A stretch of DNA of 64,000 bases from NCBI RefSeq assembly GCF_004000945.1, contig NZ_BIMF01000011.1:124001-188000 (forward strand), given 5' to 3'. Positions 1 through 8,387 of this stretch are shown here, one piece after another. The position numbers and the translations under genes are program-made. Each line of letters starts with the position of its first letter. The stretch's first letter is position 1. The DNA comes from Paenibacillus lautus NBRC 15380. GTDB lineage: Bacteria > Bacillota > Bacilli > Paenibacillales > Paenibacillaceae. Below the pieces are notes generated by a model. That model was not told where the DNA came from. It searched no databases and saw only the letters and a program-made list of their open reading frames with translations.

Positions 1-514
1 TATCCAATGTTCCTAATCCGTTCCGGATCAACGAGTGGATCAGCTTCTCCAATACGTCCAGACCTTCCAGTTGCGCATTGATTTTCTTTTTTAATGCCGA
101 TTTGTTGACCTTCTTCGGTTTGGGCGCTGCCCCTTCGGCCGTTTCTTTGAGTTTACGCTCTTCCCGCTTCTCCGCTTTCTCCCGCTTGGCAGCCAAATCT
201 TCCGGCACCTCGGCAGGGGTAAACGACGCTCCCCCAACATACGCATAAAGCAGTCCAAGCACATGCTTGCACGGAAACTGCCGGCTCGGGCAAGTGCACC
301 GCATAACCGGCTTCTCCGGCACCGCAAAATCGGCGGACGGCTGGTAATCGGAGCTTCCGCTGCCTGCACATGTGCCGAACAGCACGGCATGGTCCTCCGA
401 ATGATGCAGCTGCAGGAACCGTCCTTTTTTTACAAGACCCTGCCCGTTCTTAATGGCTGCACTATTCGGTGCATGCGAATCGATCCATGTCTCTGTAATC
501 TCAACCAAACTCAT
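1..514 (-). CDS. SWIM zinc-finger protein, N-terminal part (runs off the window)
   Basis: The reading frame is open from an ATG at 514 to the window edge, giving about 171 residues with no stop, so only the N-terminal part is visible. The start is supported by GGAGGGT directly upstream of the ATG. Residues about 72-91 hold the pattern CTCPSRQFPCKHVLGLLY, the CxC...CxH zinc-binding signature of SWIM domains. It is followed by a Lys/Glu/Ala-rich, probably helical linker. SWIM domains bind zinc and mediate nucleic-acid or protein contacts; in bacteria such genes often sit beside a helicase or a MoxR/VWA pair. The substrate cannot be told here because the C-terminal part and downstream neighbours are missing. 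Confidence is high for the domain and low for the role. Confidence 0.85.
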   Translation of the reverse strand, partial: MSLVEITETWIDSHAPNSAAIKNGQGLVKKGRFLQLHHSEDHAVLFGTCAGSGSSDYQPSADFAVPEKPVMRCTCPSRQFPCKHVLGLLYAYVGGASFTPAEVPEDLAAKREKAEKREERKLKETAEGAAPKPKKVNKSALKKKINAQLEGLDVLEKLIHSLIRNGLGTLD

Positions 515-814
515 ACCCTCCTAAATCAAGTCACTGCTGGTCATGCACAGTGTAATTATCCATTACTCTTAATCATATCTAATCGGTGTCTGGCTCCCTA
601 CCCTTCTTAAGACCTATTTAAGAACATTCATTCCTATTTATTTAAACATCTTCTTCTTTTAATAGATAATAATGTAAAATCCGATTTATGTGATTCCTAA
701 CATAAGATAAACGTCTATCGACATACTTTCTCAGTAGACAGACCGCATTTAGCGGAAGTTTTTCTTGCGAGATAAGGATGCTAAGCCTTGGAAGTTTATA
801 CTTTCTTATCTCTT
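515..814. other. Non-coding gap between the SWIM gene and the metallophosphoesterase terminator
   Basis: This AT-rich stretch lies upstream of the SWIM gene, which reads leftwards, and downstream of the phosphoesterase, which also reads leftwards. It should contain the promoter of the SWIM gene. I see AT-rich hexamers around 640-690 but no convincing -35/-10 pair, no RNA gene and no supported small gene. Confidence 0.5.
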
Positions 815-841
815 AAAAAAGAGCCGGCATAACCGGCTCTT
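815..841 (-). terminator. Intrinsic terminator of the metallophosphoesterase operon
   Basis: Read on the minus strand, AGAGCCGG and CCGGCTCT form a perfect 8-bp stem around a TTATG loop, followed at once by six T residues. It lies about 20 bp past the stop of the metallophosphoesterase gene. Confidence 0.9.
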
Positions 842-860
842 CAGAAATCGATATCATCCA

Positions 861-1592
861 TTAGTCTTTCCTTACTTGATACCGTCCCGTTCTAACCTCA
901 AGAATATAGTCCTCAGGGGAAGGCATGCCGGATTCCAAGGCATCCTGTACGGCTTGTTCAATAGGGTATGGCACGCGAATAAATTGAATGTTGAAAGGAG
1001 CAGGATCTTCGCTGTCATAGATCCCCTCCAAAATGGCATAGGAGGCGTCAGGCATTTCAAGGGGGTTGCCGACGCTGCCGGTATTAAACAGCGTTCTCCC
1101 GTCCAGATGCTGGTGATACGCATTATGAATATCCCCGTAACCGGCGACATCCGCGATTCTCGGGTCCCCACACAGCGGGGAACTGTGAAACAAGGTTTCC
1201 CGCTGCTCCTGATCATCCCAGGGCTGTATCCGCTCGTACACGCTGCGGGGCGAAGCATGAAACAACCGGATCCATTTACCGCTCATCATGAACTCAAGGA
1301 TATACGGAAGATCGGCAAGATATTGAAGCCTCTCGCTTCCGAGTCGATGCTGATGCCATTGGAGGACCGGATTGTCGGTTTCCTTACCTATAAAGTCATC
1401 CCAGTTCCCCTTGATGACTTGCTGGCAATGGGTTCTCACCATATCAACCGCGATATCTCCGTGAGGGCCTTTGCCAATCAAGTCACCCAGGCAATAGATG
1501 GTTTCGATTCCGCGCTGTTTGATATCCTTCAGAACGGCCTCAAGGGCAGGGATGTTTCCGTGTATGTCGGAGATCAATGCAATTTGCGTCAA
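861..1592 (-). CDS. Calcineurin-like metallophosphoesterase
   Basis: Predicted cytoplasmic two-metal phosphoesterase of the calcineurin-like (Metallophos_2) group. Metal-binding motifs run in order: SDIHGN near the N-terminus, then GDLIGKGP, GNWDD, a lone His in LFHAS, and GDIHNAYH at the usual G-H-x-H position. The chain then has NTGSVGNP, typical of the YfcE/MJ0936-like branch. About 243 aa is normal for the family. I prefer the TTG at 1592 because GGAGG lies 8 nt before it and the protein then opens directly into strand one (MTQIALISDIHGN). An in-frame TTG at 1607 would overlap that ribosome site. It is followed by a strong terminator and preceded by an HD hydrolase gene 22 bp upstream, so the two are probably co-transcribed. 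The substrate is unknown. Confidence 0.85.
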   Translation of the reverse strand: MTQIALISDIHGNIPALEAVLKDIKQRGIETIYCLGDLIGKGPHGDIAVDMVRTHCQQVIKGNWDDFIGKETDNPVLQWHQHRLGSERLQYLADLPYILEFMMSGKWIRLFHASPRSVYERIQPWDDQEQRETLFHSSPLCGDPRIADVAGYGDIHNAYHQHLDGRTLFNTGSVGNPLEMPDASYAILEGIYDSEDPAPFNIQFIRVPYPIEQAVQDALESGMPSPEDYILEVRTGRYQVRKD

Positions 1593-1614
1593 TGAACCCG
1601 CCTCCAAACTTCAT

Positions 1615-2277
1615 TTATTTCGGATTGCTGTCATTATAGTTTAGTGAATCCCGTAATTCATCATATGCGTCTCGAAGCCAAGGATGGACAACTTTCAGCG
1701 ATTCACGCCGTCTCCATAAGTATTGTATATATTCAAATGAGGCATGATCCAGCGAGATTTGCAACTGCTCCGTAATCTCCTTTAAATATGGGGGAGTCCC
1801 CTTCTGATCCCACTCGATCTTGTTAGCGACGAACAATACCTTGTCTACCAAAGATGCCTTGGCTCTCAACGTTGTATGGCAGCCAACCGCATTTAAAATT
1901 TCCTGTTCTGTAATCTTGAACATATTCTCGGCCATGTATGCCGATATTTTCTGATGTATGATCATCGGAAATTGCTCTTCTTCAGGCAATAGATCCAACC
2001 CGATCTCGCGGGATACCTGAATGCGGACGTGATTTGGAAAAACGGCGCTAATATCATGAAGATACCCGGCATATTCAGCAGCGGTCGGATCGGCACCATA
2101 GAGAACAGCAATTCTGCGGGCTTCCTCCCCCACTTTCAGTACATGCTCCGCTGTCTGTGGACATTGGTGTTTCTGCAGAAAGCTGGCCACGTCATTCCTA
2201 AGATTCCCGGTGAGCTTGTGCCCCCCAAGCTCACCGTAGGAACTGATCATCAATCGACGGTTACGCGGGTCATTCAC
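1615..2277 (-). CDS. HD-domain hydrolase, YqeK-like
   Basis: HD-superfamily phosphohydrolase of about 220 aa resembling YqeK, the symmetrical diadenosine tetraphosphate hydrolase of Firmicutes. Visible motifs are an N-terminal His in the HVLKVGEEARRIA helix, the HD pair in YLHDIS, IIHQKISAYMAE, GCHTT and DKVLFVANKIEWD. The last four match the order of YqeK metal ligands. I choose the GTG at 2277 because GAGGTGAAAA lies just upstream; the frame is open further to 2313. In Firmicutes yqeK normally sits in a nadD-yqeK-rsfS operon. That context is absent here, so this may be a paralogue with another nucleotide substrate. It is likely in an operon with the downstream phosphoesterase (22-bp gap). 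Confidence 0.75.
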   Translation of the reverse strand: MNDPRNRRLMISSYGELGGHKLTGNLRNDVASFLQKHQCPQTAEHVLKVGEEARRIAVLYGADPTAAEYAGYLHDISAVFPNHVRIQVSREIGLDLLPEEEQFPMIIHQKISAYMAENMFKITEQEILNAVGCHTTLRAKASLVDKVLFVANKIEWDQKGTPPYLKEITEQLQISLDHASFEYIQYLWRRRESLKVVHPWLRDAYDELRDSLNYNDSNPK

Positions 2278-2736
2278 TCTTTTCACCTCACCTAATCTCC
2301 TTGAATTTACCAATCTAGCACTTCATTTTCCATACAATATTCACTTATACTGAGAATAGTTTGAAGCTATTATACATGAAAGTCAAAGAAAGGAGGTCAT
2401 CCGATTCCTTGCATCGTCGGCCGGGTATTAGAGCACGCGATGCGTATATCCACAACAACGACAATACATAACGCACATTGGAAGGAGGCAATTATACACG
2501 GGAACGAGCCCAAAGGATTCTATTAAAAAGCAGCCCGGAGGCTGCTTCATTCAATGGAATTAGTTAGGGATGATCCGAAAACGCACCGTTTGTCCATTTA
2601 TTATTCCTTAATATGGAATGTTTCGATTTTTAGTCTAATGTTTATAAAGGTAATCATATATTTTTACTCACGCAAGCTTGGTAACTGAATAAGATTTAAG
2701 CATCACCGACTTCACCACGTTAGGAGGCTGACGATA
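2278..2736. other. Divergent intergenic region upstream of the sugar ABC genes
   Basis: About 460 bp separates the HD hydrolase from the ABC operon. It contains two Shine-Dalgarno-like AGGAGG stretches (about 2391 and 2483) that lead into no convincing gene. A short hairpin at 2526-2549 (AAGCAGCC/GGCTGCTT on the minus strand, then TTTAA) could be a weak terminator of lost or unrecognised minus-strand transcription. The right half must carry the promoter of the ABC operon, but I see no clean sigma-A pair. The two orphan ribosome-binding sites suggest relics of small genes. Confidence 0.4.
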
Positions 2737-3992
2737 GTGAATACACGCAGGATGGTTAGCTTGGGGTTACTGATTCTTGTTATGGTCATCAGCGGTTGCG
2801 CTGGGAATGTTTCCACCGAAAAAACGAAAACGCTTACACTTTGGTACTGGAACCGAAGCCTGGACGATGAGCTGATTAAGTCCGTTGAAAAGGAATTTCC
2901 GGGATCCGAATCGATGCGCAAAAAATCGGTGGCGACTTCAAATCGAAGCTAAAAACAACGCTGGCGGCCGGTTCCGGAGGACCGGACATCGTCGCTTTTA
3001 ACGACTGGGTGGCAGAGCTGTTTACGAGTTCGGATCGTTTCTACGATCTGTATGAGCTGGGCGCCAAGGACATTGAGCCCGATTTCCTGGATTGGAAATG
3101 GAAGCTAGGCGTTACGCCCGAAGGCACCATGATTGCCCTTCCGATCGATACGGGGCCAACGGCTCTATACTACAGGGCCGATTTGTTCGGGGAAGCCGGG
3201 CTTCCGACCGAACCGGATGATGTCCACGCGCAGCTCGGCACCTGGGATCAATATTTCGAAGCCGGGCAAAAGCTGCAGGAGCATTTTGATCAAAAAGTGA
3301 AAATGCTCGACAACATCACCAACATTTACACGCAAATGAATGCTCAGTCTGAACGCATATATTTTGCCGAGGACGGTACGTTTATCGGCGAAACCGCTGA
3401 ATCTTCCATGAAGCGGGCCTGGGATACGGCGGTGAAGGCTTCCCAGATGAATCTGAGCGCCAACGCCAATACTTCCTCCTCCGAATGGAATGCCGCCATG
3501 AACAATGGACGGGTCGCTTCCTTTGTCGGTGCGGTATGGATGAAGGAAATATTGATGCAGGCGGCGCCGGATACCAGCGGCAAATGGAGAGTAGCACGCG
3601 CACCTGGCGGGGACGGGAACAATGGCGGCTCCTTCCTGGCCATTATGAAAACGAGTAAATATCCGCAAGAAGCATTTGAAGTGATGAAATATATTCAGAA
3701 TCCGGAAAATCAGGTTCAATCCTTTAAGAAGATCAACCTCTTCCCTTCCGCCAAAGACGCGCTGGATGCCCCCGTGATGAAGGAACCCGAGGAATTTTTC
3801 GGGAATCAGGCGACTGGCGAGGTGTTCTCGGAATCTGCGCGTAACGTCAAACCTGCTTATTTCGGCGGTAAATTCGCAAATGTAAACGGCATTGTCAATC
3901 GAGAGCTGTCATCCGTTGCGCTCCAGGGCAAGAATCCTGATAAAGCCTGGGAAGACGCGCTGGCCAGAGTCAAAAAAGAACTGCTGCGCTGA
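2737..3992 (+). pseudogene. Sugar ABC transporter substrate-binding lipoprotein, frameshifted
   Basis: Extracytoplasmic solute-binding protein (family 1, CUT1 sugar uptake). The GTG at 2737 follows AGGAGG by 9 nt. The first 21 residues are a lipoprotein signal with lipobox ISGC (Cys21). The first frame stops at 2952, and the homologous sequence resumes in another frame from about 2901 to 3992. Joining the frames after EFPG gives a continuous solute-binding protein of about 420 aa, including GGDFKSKLKTTLAAGSGGPD, DWVAELF and PIDTGPTALYYRADLF. A single missing base at the GGG run 2901-2903 explains the break. As given the gene is broken; a one-base sequencing error is equally possible. Two permease genes follow in the same direction, and the CUT1 ATPase is absent, as is common where a shared MsmX-type ATPase serves several importers. 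Confidence 0.8.
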
Positions 3993-4079
3993 CCCGGATC
4001 CGTTTTTCGGTTCTTACCTGTATGTTTCTCGATGGCTATAAGTACTTAAATACCAACCGCTTGAGGAGGTTACAGTACG

Positions 4080-5039
4080 ATGGATAATCCAATGCTGAAT
4101 CATACGCCCGCGGAACAGAAGCCTGTTCCTAAGCATCCGAAATCACAAGACAGACTGTCCGCACAGATATGGAAACACCGCAAAGAATATTTGGCGATTT
4201 CCCCTTTTTACATTCTATTTGCCATATTCGGGCTCTTCCCGATCGGCTTCTCGATGTTCCTGTCCTTTCAGAAATGGGACGGCATCGGCGAGATGACCTA
4301 TAACGGGCTGGGCAACTACCAATTCATGCTCACCGATCCGGAATTCTGGAGAGCCGTCGGCAACACGCTGCTCATCTGGATCTACTCCACGATACCGATG
4401 CTGTTTATCGCGCTGGTTGTTGCCTTCCTGCTTAACGCATCGTTTGTCCGATTCCGCACATTCTTCCGAATCGGTTATTTCCTGCCGAACGTTACCTCAC
4501 TCGTAGCGGTTGCCATCGTGTTCGGTACGGTATTCTCGAACAATTACGGCCTGCTCAACTATATTTTGTCCTTGCTCGGCCTGAACTCTATCGAGTGGTT
4601 GAATAAAACATGGGGCATACAGCTCGCCATTTCGGTCATGGTCATATGGAGATGGGCAGGGTATAACGCCATTATCTATCTTGCCGGGCTGCAGAGCATC
4701 CCGACCGTCCTGTACGAAGCTGCCAAGATCGACGGTGCCTCCGGCATGCAATCCTTTTTCAAGATCACCATTCCCAATCTAAGGCCCATCATACTCTTCA
4801 CGGTTATTACTTCGACCATCGGCGGCATGCAGATCTTTACTGAACCGCAGGTGCTTGTCGGCAATGATGGCGGCGTCAGCGGCGGCGGTATGACCATCGT
4901 CCTCTACCTATACCGTGAAGCCTTCGTGAATAACTATTTCGGATATGGCGCTGCCGTCGGCTGGGGAATGTTCCTGCTCATTGCACTCTTTTCCATCGTG
5001 AACTGGAAAATGGTGCAGGGCAGTCCTTCCAATGACTGA
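4080..5039 (+). CDS. Sugar ABC transporter permease, MalF type
   Basis: Inner-membrane subunit of a CUT1 carbohydrate importer, 319 aa with six predicted membrane helices. The first follows a soluble N-terminal stretch of about 45 residues. The ATPase-contacting EAA loop is visible as EAAKIDGASGMQSFFKITIP about two-thirds along. GAGGAGG lies 10 nt before the ATG. The solute-binding protein gene is 87 bp upstream, and the partner permease overlaps the 3' end or lies just past it. The transported sugar cannot be read from the sequence; with the binding protein broken, the importer may be inactive in this strain. Confidence 0.92.
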   Translation: MDNPMLNHTPAEQKPVPKHPKSQDRLSAQIWKHRKEYLAISPFYILFAIFGLFPIGFSMFLSFQKWDGIGEMTYNGLGNYQFMLTDPEFWRAVGNTLLIWIYSTIPMLFIALVVAFLLNASFVRFRTFFRIGYFLPNVTSLVAVAIVFGTVFSNNYGLLNYILSLLGLNSIEWLNKTWGIQLAISVMVIWRWAGYNAIIYLAGLQSIPTVLYEAAKIDGASGMQSFFKITIPNLRPIILFTVITSTIGGMQIFTEPQVLVGNDGGVSGGGMTIVLYLYREAFVNNYFGYGAAVGWGMFLLIALFSIVNWKMVQGSPSND

Positions 5040-5055
5040 AATGGGGGTGAATCGT

Positions 5056-5877
5056 ATGTTCAAATGGAAATCCATATTCCTTCACATCGGGTTAATCGCC
5101 GGACTGCTGCTGTCGATTTTCCCCTTCTATTGGCTGCTTGTAATGGCAACGCGCACCACTTCGGATATTTACAGTTTTCCTCCAAAACTATGGTTTGGTC
5201 CTCACTTGCTCGATAACGTGTCGAGGGTGCTGAGCAGCATCGATTTCTTCGGCGCCTTCTGGAATACCCTGTTCGTAGCTTCTGCTTGTACGCTGTTAGT
5301 CTTATTCTTTGATTCCCTGGCCGGATTCACGTTCGCTAAATTCCATTTCCCGGGCAAAAAATGGCTGTTTGTGCTGCTGCTAGCTACCATGATGGCGCCT
5401 GCCCAGTTGTCCCTGGTGCCCTCGTTTGTCATTATGGCAGAGTTCGGATGGGTAGGAACTTATAAAGCGTTGATCATTCCGGGAATGGTAAACGCCTTCG
5501 GGATCTTCTGGATCAGGCAATATGCGCAGGAGTCGGTACCCTCGGAGCTGCTCGATGCCGGCAAAATCGACGGCTGTGGATTCTTCCGCCTCTACTGGAA
5601 TATATCGCTGCCGATTCTGCGTCCCGCCCTGTCGTTCCTGGCCGCCTTCACGTTCATCGGCGTTTGGAATGACTACCTGTGGCCGCTTATTATTCTAAAT
5701 GATGAGAACAAATTCACCTTACAGGTTGCGCTCTCCTCATTGAACGGAATATATACGACTGACTATTCGATGGTCATTGCCGGTACGCTGCTCGCCGTCA
5801 TTCCGCTGATCGTTATGTTCCTGTTCATCAGCAAGCAATTCATTTCCGATATTGCAGCAGGTGCCATTAAGAGTTAA
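5056..5877 (+). CDS. Sugar ABC transporter permease, MalG type
   Basis: Second membrane subunit of the CUT1 importer, about 273 aa with six helices. It has the MalG-type EAA loop, here SELLDAGKIDGCGFFRLYWN with the usual Glu-Ala-Ala core drifted to LDAGKIDG. The ATG at 5056 is preferred because GGGGGTG lies 7 nt before it; an upstream in-frame ATG at 5032 would overlap the MalF stop but has no ribosome site. The C-terminus ends DIAAGAIKS, typical of the family. It forms the transmembrane pore with the preceding permease and would work with an ATPase encoded elsewhere. Confidence 0.92.
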   Translation: MFKWKSIFLHIGLIAGLLLSIFPFYWLLVMATRTTSDIYSFPPKLWFGPHLLDNVSRVLSSIDFFGAFWNTLFVASACTLLVLFFDSLAGFTFAKFHFPGKKWLFVLLLATMMAPAQLSLVPSFVIMAEFGWVGTYKALIIPGMVNAFGIFWIRQYAQESVPSELLDAGKIDGCGFFRLYWNISLPILRPALSFLAAFTFIGVWNDYLWPLIILNDENKFTLQVALSSLNGIYTTDYSMVIAGTLLAVIPLIVMFLFISKQFISDIAAGAIKS

Positions 5878-5883
5878 CCATCA

Positions 5884-5935
5884 GGGGGTGCCCCAAAAGA
5901 TCCTGGATCTGGCGGGATGCCCTCTTTTTCTCCTA
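5884..5935 (+). terminator. Probable terminator of the sugar ABC operon
   Basis: GGGGGTGCCC and GGGATGCCCTC form an imperfect outer stem around a perfect inner AGATC-CTG-GATCT hairpin, followed by CTTTTTC. It begins 7 bp after the last permease stop. Confidence 0.6.
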
Positions 5936-5952
5936 AGAGCAACCGACTGAAA

Positions 5953-5996
5953 AGCAAGAAATGGCGGTGCAAGGATAACATCCTGAGCACCGCCAT
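5953..5996 (-). terminator. Probable terminator of the MFS gene
   Basis: AATGGCGGTGC and GCACCGCCATT make a perfect 11-bp stem (5960-5970 with 5986-5996) enclosing a second small AGGAT/ATCCT stem. On the minus strand it is followed by TTTCTTGCTTTT, placing it downstream of the MFS transporter stop. The T tract is interrupted, so termination strength is uncertain. Confidence 0.6.
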
Positions 5997-6109
5997 TATT
6001 TCATAGAACATAGCTTTCAACCTGACGAACCATCAGTCCAATGAGCAATCTGCTTGTGGGACAAATCTTTGATATTTTGACCCCAGATCATACCACCGAA
6101 CTGTAAACG

Positions 6110-7690
6110 CTACGGCACCATCACCAGCTTTTCATTTTCCGGAGTTTCTCCCTCTTCTTCTGAATCAACCATTGCCTCCCTCTTTAACTCCGCTGTTTCA
6201 TCCAACTTTTTACGGCCCATTAACGTTGCTGCTGCAAGCGCTAATGCTGCAGGAACAATTGCCCAGGCAAATGTAACCGCAATAGAGGAAGCGAGGGTGT
6301 CCGAGATCGGTTTGAGCAGCTCTGATGGAATCAGAGACCTCGTCTCCGGCGCCAATAAAATGTGGGGATCCTTCAGATCGAATCCTTCAGGAAGACTAGT
6401 GGTGTTCATTCCTCCCGATGACAGGGATCCGGTGAAGGAGCGGCTCTGTATTAACCCGAACACCGTTATGCCAATGGTCATTCCAAGCGATCGCGTGAAG
6501 TTGAAAGTCGAACTCGCCATCCCGCGCTGTTTATAGGATAAGCCATGCATGACGGCTGTACCCAGCACGGAGAACGATCCGCCGATGCCAAGCCCGATCA
6601 GCACCATATATAGGGTTACGATGAACCTGCTGGATTCCGCCGTAAGCGTCGATGCGAGCACCATCCCTCCCGTGAACAGGACAAGCGTCGGGATCATGAT
6701 ATTGCGATACGATATTTTACTCATCAGAAAACCGCTCACCGTAGCCGTGATGACGGAACCCACCATCATGGGCAGCAGGACGAGCCCCGAGTTCGTTGCG
6801 CTTCCGCCGAGTACGCCTTGTATGAAGATCGGAATATACACGGAAGCCACGATGAACGATCCTCCGCTAAATAAACCGCACAGCACACTGGATGTATAGA
6901 GTTTATTCCTGAACAAACGAAACGAGATTATCGGTTCCTCCGCCCTTCTCTCCGCAAGCACGAAGAGAACCAGCATGACAAACGCCATAGCAAACAACGC
7001 CAGAATGATCCAGGAATTCCACGCCAACTGCTTGCCGCCAAGCTCTAAAGCAAACATGAAACAGATGACACCCGTCAGGAGCGTAGCTGCTCCCATCCAA
7101 TCAATCGGCTGCTTGGAACGTTCATGCGATTCCTTATAAAACAGCGTAACCATCATGAAAGCCGCGATGCCGATTGGCAAATTAATATAGAATATCCACT
7201 GCCATGTAATATGATCCGTAATATACGCACCTGCAAGCGGTCCGAATATGCTGGATAATCCGAACACGGCTCCGAATAACCCGGTGAGCTTACCCCGCTT
7301 GTCTAGGGGAACCGTATCGAACATTATAGCGAATGCAATCGGGATGAGCGCACCGCCGCCGATACCTTGCACGGCACGATATAGCGCCAGTTCTGTAATG
7401 GAGTTCGCCGTTCCGCACAGCACGGAACCCAGCATAAATACAATCATCCCGAATACAAAGAACTTTTTGCGACCGTACATGTCGGACAGCTTCCCGAAGA
7501 TCGGCATTCCCGCAAGCTCGGCGACCATATAAGCGGAGGTCACCCATACGAAATGATCAAGCCCTCCGAGCTCCCCGACGATGTTCCCCATTGCGGTCGC
7601 TACGATGGTATTGTCCATGGAGGCCATTAATATGCCGAGCAGCAGGCCGGCAAGCACGATGGGTAATTTGTTCGTTGATTGTGTCTTCAA
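6110..7690 (-). CDS. MFS multidrug efflux transporter, DHA2 (14-helix) family
   Basis: Proton-coupled drug/solute antiporter of the EmrB/QacA type, about 526 aa with 14 hydrophobic helices. Motif D1-like LAGLLLGILMASMDNTIVAT opens helix 1. Motif A, GKLSDMYGRKKFF, follows helix 2, and the antiporter motif C is GLSSIFGPLAGAYI. I prefer the TTG at 7690: AAGGAG lies 11 nt before it and homologous proteins start like MKTQ. The ATG at 7738 has no ribosome site. The gene is divergent from a MerR-type regulator. The spacer holds a dyad, a layout typical of drug-inducible efflux pairs, so MerR control is inferred. The substrate is unknown. Confidence 0.9.
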   Translation of the reverse strand: MKTQSTNKLPIVLAGLLLGILMASMDNTIVATAMGNIVGELGGLDHFVWVTSAYMVAELAGMPIFGKLSDMYGRKKFFVFGMIVFMLGSVLCGTANSITELALYRAVQGIGGGALIPIAFAIMFDTVPLDKRGKLTGLFGAVFGLSSIFGPLAGAYITDHITWQWIFYINLPIGIAAFMMVTLFYKESHERSKQPIDWMGAATLLTGVICFMFALELGGKQLAWNSWIILALFAMAFVMLVLFVLAERRAEEPIISFRLFRNKLYTSSVLCGLFSGGSFIVASVYIPIFIQGVLGGSATNSGLVLLPMMVGSVITATVSGFLMSKISYRNIMIPTLVLFTGGMVLASTLTAESSRFIVTLYMVLIGLGIGGSFSVLGTAVMHGLSYKQRGMASSTFNFTRSLGMTIGITVFGLIQSRSFTGSLSSGGMNTTSLPEGFDLKDPHILLAPETRSLIPSELLKPISDTLASSIAVTFAWAIVPAALALAAATLMGRKKLDETAELKREAMVDSEEEGETPENEKLVMVP

Positions 7691-7754
7691 GTTCTCATAC
7701 ACTCCTTCTAAGTAAGTTTCTTTCTTTACTGTTGTCATTGTAATTCAGAAAATA

Positions 7755-7770
7755 TGACAGGTGACTGTCA
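7755..7770 (-). promoter_or_regulatory. Dyad TGACAG-N4-CTGTCA in the MFS promoter region
   Basis: A perfect 6-bp inverted repeat sits 65-80 bp upstream of the preferred TTG start of the MFS gene. On the minus strand it overlaps GTGACA, a -35-like hexamer. The position fits an operator for the divergent MerR-family regulator, whose proteins bind dyads inside promoter spacers. This assignment is inferred from position only. Confidence 0.5.
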
Positions 7771-7824
7771 CACTTTTTGCCCTACTTCTCTTTTTTTTCG
7801 ACTATATAAATAAAGCCCAGACAC

Positions 7825-7854
7825 TTTAAACCCACATACCTGGTAGCGTATAAT
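7825..7854 (+). promoter_or_regulatory. Candidate sigma-A promoter of the MerR-family gene
   Basis: TTTAAA (7825-7830) and a perfect TATAAT (7849-7854) are separated by 18 bp, about 20 bp before the ribosome-binding site of the regulator gene. The surrounding ATACC...GGTAT half-sites flank the -10 and might allow autoregulation. Confidence 0.55.
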
Positions 7855-7890
7855 CTGGGTATCCAACTCATGCAAGGAGGTTCATGTGGA

Positions 7891-8262
7891 ATGAAGATCA
7901 GTGAATTATCGCAAATCAGCCAGGTCAGTGCACGCTCCATCCGGCATTATGAACAAAAAGGCCTGCTTGAAGCCGACAGGCTTGATAATGATTACCGTCA
8001 TTTCGACACATCGGCCATCGAACGGGTTAAGATGATTCAATTGTATTTGAAACTGGGATTAACGACGGATCAAATCAAAGCTTTATTCAAAGGTGAGGTC
8101 ACTTCTCCAGATGATTACGAGTATTGCGAGGAAATGCTCTCCATTTACCAAGAGAAGTTAAGTCATGTGGATGGTCAGATCGCAGCTCTCCATGAGTTGA
8201 AAAGACTGCTTGAAAGGCAAATTTCCCTTACGATAAAGAAAAAGAATCAGGTCCCTGTCTGA
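7891..8262 (+). CDS. MerR-family transcriptional regulator
   Basis: DNA-binding regulator of 123 aa. The N-terminal winged helix-turn-helix reads MKISELSQISQVSARSIRHY, followed by the wing YEQKGLLEADR and then a long dimerisation helix (CEEMLSIYQEKLSHVDGQI...LKRLLERQI). I choose the ATG at 7891 because AAGGAGG lies 10 nt before it; a longer in-frame ATG at 7870 would put that site inside the gene. No C-terminal Cys cluster for metals is present, so a small-molecule or stress signal is more likely. It is divergent from the DHA2 efflux gene and probably controls it. Confidence 0.9.
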   Translation: MKISELSQISQVSARSIRHYEQKGLLEADRLDNDYRHFDTSAIERVKMIQLYLKLGLTTDQIKALFKGEVTSPDDYEYCEEMLSIYQEKLSHVDGQIAALHELKRLLERQISLTIKKKNQVPV

Positions 8263-8268
8263 CGACAT

Positions 8269-8302
8269 CCGCGGCCCCGAGCGTCATCATGCTCAGGGCC
8301 GT
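8269..8302 (+). terminator. Probable terminator of the MerR-family gene
   Basis: GGCCCCGAGC pairs with GCTCAGGGCC around a short loop, starting 7 bp past the stop. The following TTCATTTC is only moderately T-rich. Confidence 0.5.
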
Positions 8303-8387
8303 TCATTTCAAGGATTAGATCCGTTATCTGCATTCCTACTTAACATGTTAAAATAAAGTGTACATCTGAAATGGAGGAAATCTACAT

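Noticed and set aside
765-1595. 276-codon open frame on the plus strand
   Set aside because: It runs antisense to the metallophosphoesterase, has no ribosome site and no recognisable motif; the opposite frame carries clear metal-binding motifs.
2390-2510. 32-codon frame from ATG near 2373
   Set aside because: The ribosome-like site lies inside rather than before the frame, and the peptide shows no recognisable feature.
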